From positions 82,985-146,984 of the forward strand of contig JBBHKE010000190.1 in the NCBI GenBank assembly GCA_037447655.1: a DNA stretch of 64,000 nucleotides. Reading direction: 5' to 3'. Below the pieces are notes generated by a model. That model saw only the letters and a program-made list of their open reading frames with translations, ran no database searches and was not told the DNA's origin. Of the stretch, positions 1 to 9,239 are shown in pieces. Source of the stretch: Zygnema cylindricum (Eukaryota; Streptophyta; Zygnematophyceae; Zygnematales; Zygnemataceae). The translations under genes were made by a program, and so were the position numbers. Numbering within the stretch: position 1 is the first letter of the stretch; the number at the start of each line of letters is the position of its first letter.

Positions 1-199
1 CACGCGGAATCCATTTAAATATTTGTTTCAGAAGTATACAACGCAATCCGTATTCTAATTAATAGGCACATCGCAGTACACGGTTGACACTTGGCTAGAC
101 ACGTGGAAGTCTAGCTCCACTCCGAAGCCGACACTACAGTACAGTATGGGTTCGTACCCTTTGTTTGCACTCACGACAGCCTGGTGAATCCACGTTTAG

Positions 200-465
200 G
201 TTGAGATTTGAAGAACATAATTTAAGATTATTCCTGTCTCGAAAGAAACCAACTTTATTTCAAAAAGTGCGATGGAAAAATCCATCAAAGTACAAAGGGG
301 CTCAAAAAGAAGAAATAGACGCTTGTTGCTAAAGAATAGCCAAAGGAAAAGAAGGTAAACAAAACATGTGAAGACACCAACTCTATCTAAAAAAAACTGC
401 CAAAACTAAGCAAATATAATAAAGATGACACTAAACAAAAGAAAAAACTACACAACCCTAACAAG
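200..465 (-). other. 3' end of the non-LTR element, probable 3' UTR
   Basis: No coding signal is seen. On the minus strand this lies just downstream of the endonuclease region of the LINE-like element and includes an AATAAA-type sequence (plus-strand positions about 251-257), so it is probably its 3' untranslated region. Bases 1-200 hold nothing I recognise. Confidence 0.35.
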
Positions 466-1330
466 CTAAACTCCACACCCCCGAAGATCGTGGATGTGGA
501 TTGGATCCCTTGGTGGAAGATGTGGGAGGCCCCGCCGGTCATCCGCCACCGTACTCCGCCGTAGAAGGGCCGCGGCCTGCGCTCGTTGAAGAGCCACTGA
601 TACTCGTTGACGGTAAAACGCGACGAGAAGGCTCGGGGGAGGGCTTCCTGGACCCCGGGTCTCAAATGTTTTCTTCGCACAGTCGCGGAGGAAATCATCA
701 AAGGACTTGTCCAAAGTACCAAAAATTTCTGCGGCAAATGGCACAAATTGGTCCGCCGGGTCTCGGTGAGCATAATCTCTTTCCTTAGAAGTTGCTGCGT
801 CCCGAGCCGCCACCCCTGTGTGTACCGCCGCGCAAGAAGAAACGTTGGTCCCAGTCGGATCCGTGAGGACCACATCACCCAAAGTCCTCCCAGCCCCATG
901 AAGGAAAACCAAGACAACTCGAGGACTTCTAAGGTCGTTAGACTGGGAGCGAGGAGGTAGTACATGAGAAACTTCACAACTCACGGTGTAGCCTGCATCA
1001 GTACCAATTGCAGCAATTGAGTCACGAACCAAATCATGCGCAACCGTACGTTCACCGCCCCTAGAGCAACGGAGTAGATGAATCCCGTCCGAGTCGATAG
1101 GTTGATTACAAACACAATGGGGTCGCCCAAGAAGTGCAGGGTGGGGCAAACCCAAACGAAGACGTAAGGCATATGTGAACTGGTCGGACGTCGGACGAAG
1201 GGTTGAAAAAATGGGTGTGGCTTGCAGCCATGCACCAGCCCCTGGCCCAGAACACGAACGCAGTCAAGCACGTGATTGAGCAGAAGGAAGCCCGTTTAAA
1301 AGGTTATGGAATTCAGCGGCTGCCAATTGC
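466..1330 (-). pseudogene. LINE C-terminal zinc knuckle and restriction-like endonuclease (broken)
   Basis: The frame ending at 466 reads CVCNQPIDSDGIHLLRC, a CxC...HxxxC zinc knuckle, followed by GGERTVAHDLVRD and then DVVLTDPTG. The last resembles the catalytic aspartate strand of a PD-(D/E)XK nuclease. This nuclease would nick target DNA for target-primed reverse transcription. An overlapping frame (981-1271) carries the segment just upstream, showing a frameshift near 1150. The nuclease fold is inferred from motif order; the knuckle is seen directly. Confidence 0.65.
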
Positions 1331-1599
1331 TCAGTTAACCGTTGTTAGAGATGAATGTTGTTGTCGGAAATAAAAGTTTGAAAGGGTGGAACCTGGTTAC
1401 TTGCATCAGGTGGGAGGAGCGCACGCGCGGAGAGAAGAGTCTCATGAAAAGGAAAAAGGTTTTCCTCCACCTTAGGGACGACTTGGGCCAGAATTAGAAC
1501 GTCGTCAACGATAAAACGAGTGGTGATGGTAGGTGCCACCAAAGACCAACTACCCAAATATGCCGCCGGTGCAACTCAACCGTCATTCGAAATAGGGAG

Positions 1600-3043
1600 A
1601 CTAGCTTGTTGGCGCGCAAACGAACTCTCCGGCCGATCAAAAATCACATGCCCAACAAGGTGGTGGAGTACGCTAAAGAGTTTGTCGTCAAAGTCTTTAA
1701 GAGAAGACAAAAACAGAATCGTTGGTGGACAGTCCGGGCAAGATAAAGAGGACGTTGAGCAAAACAACGGGTGAGGATTGCAAAAGCCACTTGGGAGTCG
1801 GAGAGCTTAAGAAGGTCATCAGAGTGCGAGAGATCCTCCAACAACGCATCTGTAACAACTTGATTCACAAAGGATAGGGTTCCAATAGGGGATCCTAAAG
1901 CTTTAATTCCCTTTGTTGAAGACGCAATTCGAAAACCCATAGGGACGGGGTAGTCAAAAGGTAAGCCTCGGGGGCACCACGCTACATACTTAGATGGGTT
2001 AACCGATAAACCGATCTTAGAAAGTTGTTCTGCAAAATGGGCGAAGGCAAACAAAACTTGATCTCGGGGCCCGACAATATGCGTATCATCCGCAATCGAA
2101 GGGAATAAACAACCAGGAAAAGTCGAAGCAGAGTCTCGTAGTGCTTGAAGGTGACCTAATGCAAAAAGGGTGCCCCCAGACGATCACCCTGGCAAGTGCC
2201 AGTCGCAGATTCTATCGTGGCACCATCACCAAAAGGACCACCAAGAGGAAAAATGAGAGGGCTTGGACGAGAATAAAAGGCACGCACAAAAGGAAAAATC
2301 TGGTTGATCGGTGATGGAGCATGCCTTAACTCGCGAAAGATATCATTTCGGCTAATTGTGTTAAATGTGTTGGCAACATCCACTTGAAGGATCACCCAAT
2401 CCGGATGGAGGTCTAGAAGAGCCCGAAGGCCATGAACAACTGCCTCACAACCCCCCCTGGTAGCAACTCCAAACAGGTGCGGTGTAAAGTGGTCATGGAA
2501 AGCCCCTTGAAGTTGGATACACATTGCACGAGCCACTAATCGATACAGAACTTCTCCAATAGCAATGGTGCGAATGCTACCGGCTGGTTTGGAAACAACG
2601 ACAAGAGGTGCCGCAGAGACAAGCGGTATAACTTGGTGAGGGACGTTCCCCCGAGCCACCCCAGAAGCCACTTTAAAAAGGATGTCAAAACCTTGAGAGG
2701 GGATTTCAGGAGGAAATATGTCTCGCAAGAGTTCATAAACCATGCCAGATGGGCGTCCCGCCGAAAGATGAGGAGACCAAATCAAAGCTTTTGTAAATGC
2801 TTCTCGCTCTAAGTCGAAAGACTCGAGTGGATCATGCACCTCGACGAAAGAATGGAGCTCGTCACGGGCAGGAGGATGGAGCAAACGCAGAGCTTTAACT
2901 GTTGCCTCTAAAGACGGAGACGGGGTGAAAGGTCGAAGCGCACGAGCAGCTCGAGGAAACTCTCCAGAACGACCAAGATGGACCGCCCGATGTAATCTCG
3001 CGGTGGACGTTACAAGTGGGGCATGGCGTTTGGGAGGGGACAT
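1600..3043 (-). pseudogene. LINE reverse transcriptase (broken)
   Basis: The long frame 3043-2156 holds RT palm motifs: a region around SIRTIAIGEVLYRLVARAM, motif A as WVILQVDVANTFNTISR with the catalytic Asp, and motif B as TGTCQGDRLGAPFLH. The catalytic ADD box (SIADDTHIVG) is present in another frame at about 2080-2110, and the thumb continues at 2054-1644. A frameshift therefore lies near 2156. All palm catalytic residues survive, so decay looks recent or partial. The product would copy the element RNA at a nicked target. Confidence 0.8.
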
Positions 3044-3088
3044 AGAAAGACTGATGACCCGATCCGGGTGCTCCTATTGCAATGACTC

Positions 3089-3457
3089 CTAATCCCCCCT
3101 CAAAAATCGTTGGGAACGAGCCTTCGTCTCACGAGCCCCGCTCGCACCTCCTCTTGTTGGCAAAACCAAAACACAAAGAGGAAATAAGAGGAGTAAGTGC
3201 CATGCCGCGTCGTTGGCGATGTCCTCAGCGAATAAAGCTAAAGGAAATCGAAGAGTCGCTTGGACAGAATCACGAAGATTACTCGGGATTCGAGAATACA
3301 ATCGAGGGCGTGGGTAGCCCAAGTGATAACACCCCGAAACGTCGTGACGACGAACATATTGCCAATCAGTAGGAGATGGTTGTTGGCGATTAGTTGGTGG
3401 AGAAGGCTGGCCTTTGTCTAAAGGAAAAGCACACATGAAGAGAACCAATTCAGACAT
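3089..3457 (-). pseudogene. LINE N-terminal region (fragment)
   Basis: A 122-residue frame directly upstream of the RT frame. It includes an LLLLFPLCVL hydrophobic stretch followed by a TRGGASGARETKARSQRFLRGD region, a pattern I associate with the segment just before RT in this kind of element. A frameshift separates it from the RT. Assignment rests mostly on position. Confidence 0.45.
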
Positions 3458-3805
3458 TTTTGTTTCCTATGTCGTACACGCAGGAACGTGTTTTATAGTT
3501 TTTTGTATCGGTATCCATTTTCCGATATCCAATATGTACCTTCTTTAGAGGTCGCAAACGGTCAACCGAAACCGTGACCGACCATTAACCGACTGCCCGC
3601 GTCGGATCCGAAACGGATTCGGTTGCCAAATTTTGGGGGTCGCGCGGTTACGGTCGGTTGATTCACCAGGAAAAAAAAAAGGGTCGGTCACGGTCCGTCA
3701 ACCAAAAAACAAAAAAAAATGAAAATTTTGTACTGTCCCTAAAATCCAACATTCTTGTACTTTGTACTCTTTAGCATCGTGGAAGTACGTGACATCATGA
3801 TTAAC

Positions 3806-3990
3806 GTCGCAAATCTGACACGGTACTGTAGTAAGCTATTTTATTTCGCAAATCAAAGGGAACGCAACAAAGCGTCGCAAATCTGACACGGTAGTACACT
3901 ATTCATTTCGAAAATCTTAGGGAACGCGACAAAGCGTCGCAAATTTGACACGGTAGTACACTCTTCATTTCGCAAATCTTAGGGTAACAT
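3806..3990. repeat. About 65-bp tandem repeat inside hAT-like element 1
   Basis: Three consecutive units begin with GTCGCAAATCTGACACGG-type sequence at about 3806, 3874 and 3936 (spacings 68 and 62 bp). A further unit lies at about 4717-4780. The repeats are subterminal, as in many hAT elements where they bind transposase; that role is inference. Confidence 0.7.
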
Positions 3991-4464
3991 TCTAGTTGGC
4001 GGTCCCAGTGAATATATGGACAATTCTACTAACAGCGTTTGAAGTCCGCTCCATTGTGTCGGGCCAGTAACCAACCTTACTCAATTATGATTAGCGCCAC
4101 ATAAGGTTACATTACAGAGTCAAAAAATCTTTAAAAAATATACAAACGGAAAGTCAGAATAAAATATCTGTATGACCAGAGGTAGTTAATGATTCGTACG
4201 TAAAGTTTGCGGACAAATTTTGATTTTGAAAATGGAAATCAAAATTTCGAAACAGAATGGCAAAAAGACGCGGCAAACTTTGAAGGTCGCGGCAAACTTT
4301 GAATGTCGGTGGATGTCAGACGCAACGTGCGAGGATATTTTCGAACTCACCTACATCCAGCATGGCAGGCGGCATATGGCCTGCACGACGTGCACGCCTG
4401 TGATCGCTTGTTCAAAGTAGATATGTATTTCCTTTTTGACGTGTACCAATAGAAATCATCTTAT

Positions 4465-4500
4465 GGGCCCCAACTCTCCTCGCGAGGAGAGTTGGGGCCC
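4465..4500. repeat. Perfect 36-bp palindrome
   Basis: The sequence from GGGCCCCAACTCTCCTCG to its exact reverse complement has no spacer (18 + 18 bases). It lies inside hAT-like element 1 and would form a strong cruciform or RNA hairpin. It could be the trace of a smaller inserted foldback sequence. No function can be read from it. Confidence 0.9.
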
Positions 4501-5029
4501 ACTACATGATGTGCCCGATTGCTTCGCGGATTTCAAAAAATGAAATATCCAACGCCTACATCATTGGAGCTTCCCGACAGCTTTCTAGTAACTATGTTTC
4601 GTCTGACAAAAAAAAAATAATGGTACAGCTCTGTACGGTACTGTACGAAAACGTACGGGATCCAGTAACGAACCCCACTTTTCGTCTAATGGAATGTAAC
4701 CCTTAGGGAACGCGACAAAGCGTCGCAAATCTGACACGGTAGTAACACTATTCATTTCGCAAATCTTAGGGAACGCGACAAATCGTAATTATTGGCTTAT
4801 TTCGTCGTACATTGATTAATTTTGTACTTTTTCGGTTACGGGCGGGCACGGTAGTCGCGAAAAATCAAGATTCGGTTAAATTTTTTTTTCGTAAACGACG
4901 GTCGGTTAACGGTTAACAATTTTGGAGCGTGACAAAACTCGGTCGGGCGTCGGTTACTCAGATTTTGAAAAAAAAAACGGTCGGTTTCGGGTATGATTTT
5001 TTTTTACTTTTGCGACCTCTGACCTTCTT

Positions 5030-5395
5030 TTTACTAATAGTTGATATATAGATGTGGTATATTGGTAAAGATATAATCGGGGTCGATTTCTGATAAATCG
5101 TAATGATTTACCGATAATTATCGGGCCGATAATTATTGACGATAACTCCGTATTGTGGTACGGCAATGGATTGTGCAAAATTTTCAAAAAGCCTCCACCC
5201 TCCCGCGGTCGCGATACCTACGTACTCAATTTGTAATTTATTTCTGTACTATTACTTCGTCCTTTTCGTATGGACCACCCTCCCAACCGATGATTATCGC
5301 GATTATGGTTGTTGCCTTGTTGGTTCACGACCGTTAAATCGGGACCCCTCGCCGTTCAATAACCGATAATTATCGTTATCGCCTTTAGCCCTTTA
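5030..5395. other. TATCG-rich AT-rich sequence between the two hAT-like elements
   Basis: This 365-bp stretch has repeated ATTATCGG/CCGATAAT motifs and no credible coding frame. Similar TATCGGT motifs flank the hAT pair and dominate the element at 32369-33193. It may therefore be the interior of an older element into which both hAT copies inserted. Confidence 0.35.
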
Positions 5396-6019
5396 CAGAG
5401 GTCGCAAAAGTCAAAAAAAATCATACCCGAAACTGACCGTTTTTTTTTTCAAAATCTAAGTAACCGACGCCCGACCGAGTTTTGTCACGCTCCAAAATTG
5501 TTAACCGTTAAGCGACCGTCGTTTACGAAAAAAAAAAAAACCGAATCTTGATTTTTCGCGACTAACCGTGCCCGCCCGTAACCGAAAAAGTACAAAATTA
5601 ATCAATGTACGACGGAATAAACCAATAATTACGATTTGTCGGGTTCCCTAAGATTTGCGAAATGAATAGTGTACTACCGTGTCAGATTTGCGACGCTTTG
5701 TCGCGTTGCCTAAGATTTTCGAAATGAATAGCTTACTAGAGTACCGTGTCAAATTTGCGACGCTAATCATGATGCCACTTACTTCCACGAAACCAAAAAT
5801 TACAAATAACAATAATGTTGGAAAAAAAAAGTACAAAATGTTCATTTTTTTTTGGTTTTTTGTTTGACCGACCGTAACTGACCGTATTTTTTTTCCTGGT
5901 GAGTCAACCGACCGTAACCGCCCGACCCCCAAAATTTGGCAACCGAATCCGTTCCGGATCCGGCGCGGGCGGTCGGTTAACGGTCGGTCACAGTTTCGGT
6001 TGACCGTTTGTGACCTCTG
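5396..6019. mobile_element. hAT-like non-autonomous DNA transposon 2, TSD GCCCTTTA
   Basis: Termini CAGAGGTCGCAAA and the complement of CAGAGGTCACAAA face each other. Perfect 8-bp duplications GCCCTTTA lie at 5388-5395 and 6020-6027. The sequence is an inverted, internally deleted relative of element 1: about 850 bp, including the palindrome and most tandem units, are missing. It has no coding capacity. Independent TSDs show two separate insertions rather than one inverted duplication. Confidence 0.85.
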
Positions 6020-6027
6020 GCCCTTTA

Positions 6028-8245
6028 TCGTAACAAGTTTTCTCCCGGTACACAGTACTACAATACATTGCTGTACTAGTGTATTGTACTGTTTCAGCAA
6101 GTGTTTTGTATAATCCGATATCGATAACATCAGTTATGGAACGATGAGGGGACCTAATATGGGGTTTTCACAATCCAGTCTGTGAAAAAAACAGTAGGGG
6201 TGTACAATTATACCGTATATTTACAACGATAAATCTATCATACAGTTATCGTTATAATTGTCTCCGCTATAAATAAATAGTTATTTTTTGGATAAATATT
6301 TGTAATTTATCGCTATAATTTCTTGGACAATATATAAAAACAACATATCAATTATCAATAGGTCAAAAAAATGAACATATTAGCTACATAACACTAGTTT
6401 CAACGACATAAAACTGCTTTGATATGAAACGTTTTCCTTGAGCTTTACTAAGCATTATTTTTTACTCCACACACTTTCAAATTTTGACAGTTATTATTTT
6501 AAAATTCTCCATCAATTTGTAGAACATGGTAAATCTGACAATCGAGAAGCACCACTAACACGTAGGCAAGTGTTTATCCATATTCTTTCATGGTTATCGA
6601 CTTGCGCCCAACGAACACCCTAACGCCATCTCTTAGCAAACAAGTTAGGCTTTAATATCACCTATCATCAATTTGAAGTTTGTAATGGGTTATCCTCTTA
6701 TTTAAGTCCACATGTTGTATACAATTAATAAGGGCTTATTACAACTTTAACAATCGTTATTGTCTCCTCGTTCATTTTGCAGTTCGAGGCTCGTGACCTG
6801 GTTCCCACCAATTTTCTCCCTTACCATGGTCATGTTATCGACAAGTTAGTCGCCAAGTTTAAGAACCTACAAGAGGTCATCCCTATGGAAAAACAGAAGG
6901 TCCACTTCAGTCTTGCTCAAAGACGGGGTTGAAGCGTAACTTGGTGCCACACCAATTTGGGCCTTGCTCTGGTTTTGTTATCCGCAAGTTTCATCTACGT
7001 TTCGCGTACACCTTTTTCCTGCCACACATTTCACTAGACAAGCCCCATTATATTTGTGGAAAAACTTCATATTAGCAAGGTTTTTGTTTTTTTAACTATT
7101 TGCACAAGGGTACCAAAAACCAACGCATGAAATGGTTTAAGATACAATCATTGTCGTAAAAAACAAAGCAAGTTACAAATTCAAACGTAAAATATTGGAT
7201 GTACCGTTGCAAACTTCTCCAATTATGGGTATAGATGGCTTCCGCATGGACTATGTGGTCTTTCACCCAGGGAAAATGACATTGGTTGACGTAATCCACG
7301 TGAACATTTAATATCATTTATTTCCTTGCTCATAAAATTGCGTATCCGTGTCGCAACCAAGGAAACAAAGACCTATAAATAGTACGACTACGGGCACTAT
7401 AACCCAACCTATCGCGCCACACGATTTGCTTTTATATTTAGCACGTTTTTCACTTACGTAAAATCATTGACAAATTTAGACCCCAATCACATTTTTTATT
7501 TTGATGGTTTCGGCATCGCGCTTTTGGATTTTGTTTTCTTTATTATGGATTAGCGGTGTAAAAAAAAAAGAATGATATCCAAAATTTAATACCCGGTTGC
7601 TTCAGTAAAGGTATAAGAAAGTTTAAAGATGTTATTTTAAAAAAGACATTAAATATTATTTATAAGTTATGTTTGTACTTGGGACGTAAATAAAGTTGTT
7701 GTAAGCTTAATGATGTATGAAATTAGTACATGTAAGTTTTCAACAAATATTTAGTGAAGCGGAAACTCATAAAATTAAAAATGGAATTCCTACTAGTTAA
7801 TTTTATTTTACTCTTGTTAGAAAGAAATGATATTAATATTACTTTTGGCTGTTTTTTTTTTGCATGGTATTTTTCTCTTGTGATCTTACTGAAAATCATA
7901 ATAATTACTATGCACAAACAAACTATATGACGAGATGTACATACAAGATGTCACTGTATGACAAGATGTAATGATGACGCAATTTGTACTATAGTTTTCA
8001 TATTTTTTTTTTGAAAAAAGAAAGAAAGAGAGAAGAAAGATTTCCTCGCTGCTGACTCTGTTTTGGACGACAAAGAAAAGAAAAAACCCTTACTTTAACG
8101 CATGGGAATACACCCTCACTTTTGGTTTTCCAATTGCAGCCTTTAATGGTAGTGAACAAATTTCCATTTCAATCAAGTTTTGTACTTAATGGTTTAACCA
8201 TCGCGGTTTTCATATTAAAATCTTCTTCCAACAAAGTGATATTAA
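6028..8245. other. AT-rich intergenic DNA
   Basis: Apart from one possible exon (6783-6932) I see no gene, RNA gene or well-formed repeat here. Short frames are in low-complexity AT-rich DNA and lack recognisable motifs. Confidence 0.5.
6783..6932 (+). pseudogene. Possible isolated exon or gene fragment, unknown
   Basis: A pyrimidine-rich tract ending in TTTTGCAG (to 6782) is followed by 49 open codons. The translation includes EARDLVPTNFLPYHGHVID and KLVAKFKNLQEVIPMEKQK, with normal amino-acid composition unlike the surrounding AT-rich frames. It ends at TGA 6930-6932. I do not recognise the protein and found no neighbouring exon. It could be a relic exon, a captured fragment or chance. Confidence 0.25.
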
Positions 8246-8465
8246 ACATTACATCGCGAATCGTTGTTAGCGTTAATCACGCTAATTTGGCGCCCCTAAA
8301 TTTTTACCCAAATTCTTAAATAGAGTGATTAAAAAAACCCTAAAAAACAAATTAGAGTGACTGATTTCCTTGAAAATCCCATAATTCCCAGTTAGCGTTA
8401 ATCACACTAGTTGTTCTTTAACACTAAATGTTTGTTAACGCTAATAGCGATTCGCGGTGTAGTGT
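8246..8465. mobile_element. Small MITE-like element with about 30-bp inverted ends
   Basis: The left end (8246-8280) and the complement of the right end (8436-8465) share CGCGAATCG and TTAGCGTTAA blocks in the same order, giving imperfect inverted repeats around a 150-bp non-coding core. A similar terminus, with the block GATTGGCGGTGCAGTGA, occurs near 19911-19936, suggesting a small family. Superfamily is uncertain; a short Harbinger-like MITE is possible. Confidence 0.45.
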
Positions 8466-9239
8466 ATCGAGGAGGGTGTTCATTTTCAGTATTATATCGT
8501 ATCCAATGCCGAAGCTTGTTATAAAAATCGGCTGACTCAGCTGTACCTTGGTAAAAATGTCGCTATCAAGATAGTCACCCGGACATAAAGTCCGTACAAC
8601 TTTTGCGGTACGCTTCGCAATTTGCCCGTTAGAAATAAGATTTGTAACGCACGGCAGAATAACGATCGGACGGTCAGGAGCGTCTCCAAGCACCAGGTCG
8701 TCCAGGAATTCTAGTGTTTTGCCGTACAGTGGCGTATGTAGCGTATCGCGTAGTTTACAATTTACATTTACCGCTGATAATTATTTTCTCCGCACGTGTA
8801 AATTTGATCGTAGATACGGAATTTTTCCAGGCCTGTGGTTGGTCCTCGCGACCATGCAATCCCGGGCGTCGTGCATCGCAAGCTGGATGTCGTACGACTG
8901 GTTTGTTTCCGTCGCAGGCGTCGCAACGTGGTTTTCCAGTTTCTGATGACTGATAACAAACACACTGTGGCAACATCAAAGAGAGGAGGTCTGAGATTTG
9001 CTCGTTTGAGACACGTGTCGGCCTCAGAATACTCGAGACGAGAAAACCCTTGTTGACATGCCATGTGTACAGACACTATTTGTCTACGGAGAAGCAGGTG
9101 CACTAATGGCTGCGGGATTCTTATGATCCGTTAGTAGACGGAATAGGACAAATCCAGGAGAGAAGTGTACCAGTTTATTTAATTAATTAAAGAGATTTCT
9201 AGGGTTTTCTTGTGAGAAATACGGGGGGTGGGGACAGCC
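8466..9239 (+). other. Upstream region of the LysM/lysozyme-like gene
   Basis: No certain gene. An open frame on the minus strand (8693-8424) has plausible composition, but it overlaps the MITE and has no recognisable motif. The last 60 bp before the start codon at 9240 form an AT-rich leader containing TTAATTAATTAA, which may belong to the promoter or 5' UTR. Confidence 0.35.

Larger units (their letters stand above)
466..3460 (-). mobile_element. Degenerate non-LTR retrotransposon with restriction-like endonuclease
   Basis: Reading the minus strand from high to low coordinates gives an N-terminal segment (3457-3089), a reverse transcriptase (3043 to about 1600) and a C-terminal Cys/His knuckle followed by an endonuclease-like region (about 1330-466). 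The order RT, then zinc knuckle, then nuclease is that of non-LTR elements with a restriction-like endonuclease (R2/NeSL-like), not the N-terminal APE type. The reading frame changes several times and stops interrupt it, so this copy cannot make a full protein. I saw no target-site duplication. Clade assignment is by motif order only. Confidence 0.75.
3546..5021. mobile_element. hAT-like non-autonomous DNA transposon 1, TSD ACCTTCTT
   Basis: The ends are inverted: TAGAGGTCGCAAA on the left and the complement of CAGAGGTCGCAAA on the right. The flanks carry a perfect 8-bp duplication, ACCTTCTT at 3538-3545 and 5022-5029. An 8-bp TSD with (T/C)AGAGG termini is the signature of hAT transposons. 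No transposase is encoded over 1476 bp, so it must depend on an enzyme supplied elsewhere. The interior holds an approximately 65-bp tandem repeat and a long perfect palindrome. Its terminal regions match element 2 in inverted orientation. Confidence 0.85.

Noticed and set aside
8424-8693. 89-codon minus-strand gene
   Set aside because: Plausible composition but overlaps the MITE terminus, has no recognisable motif and no neighbouring exon.
9181-9220. Telomere-like TTTAGGG repeats
   Set aside because: Only isolated AGGGTTTT motifs occur here and at about 12090-12110; there is no tandem array.
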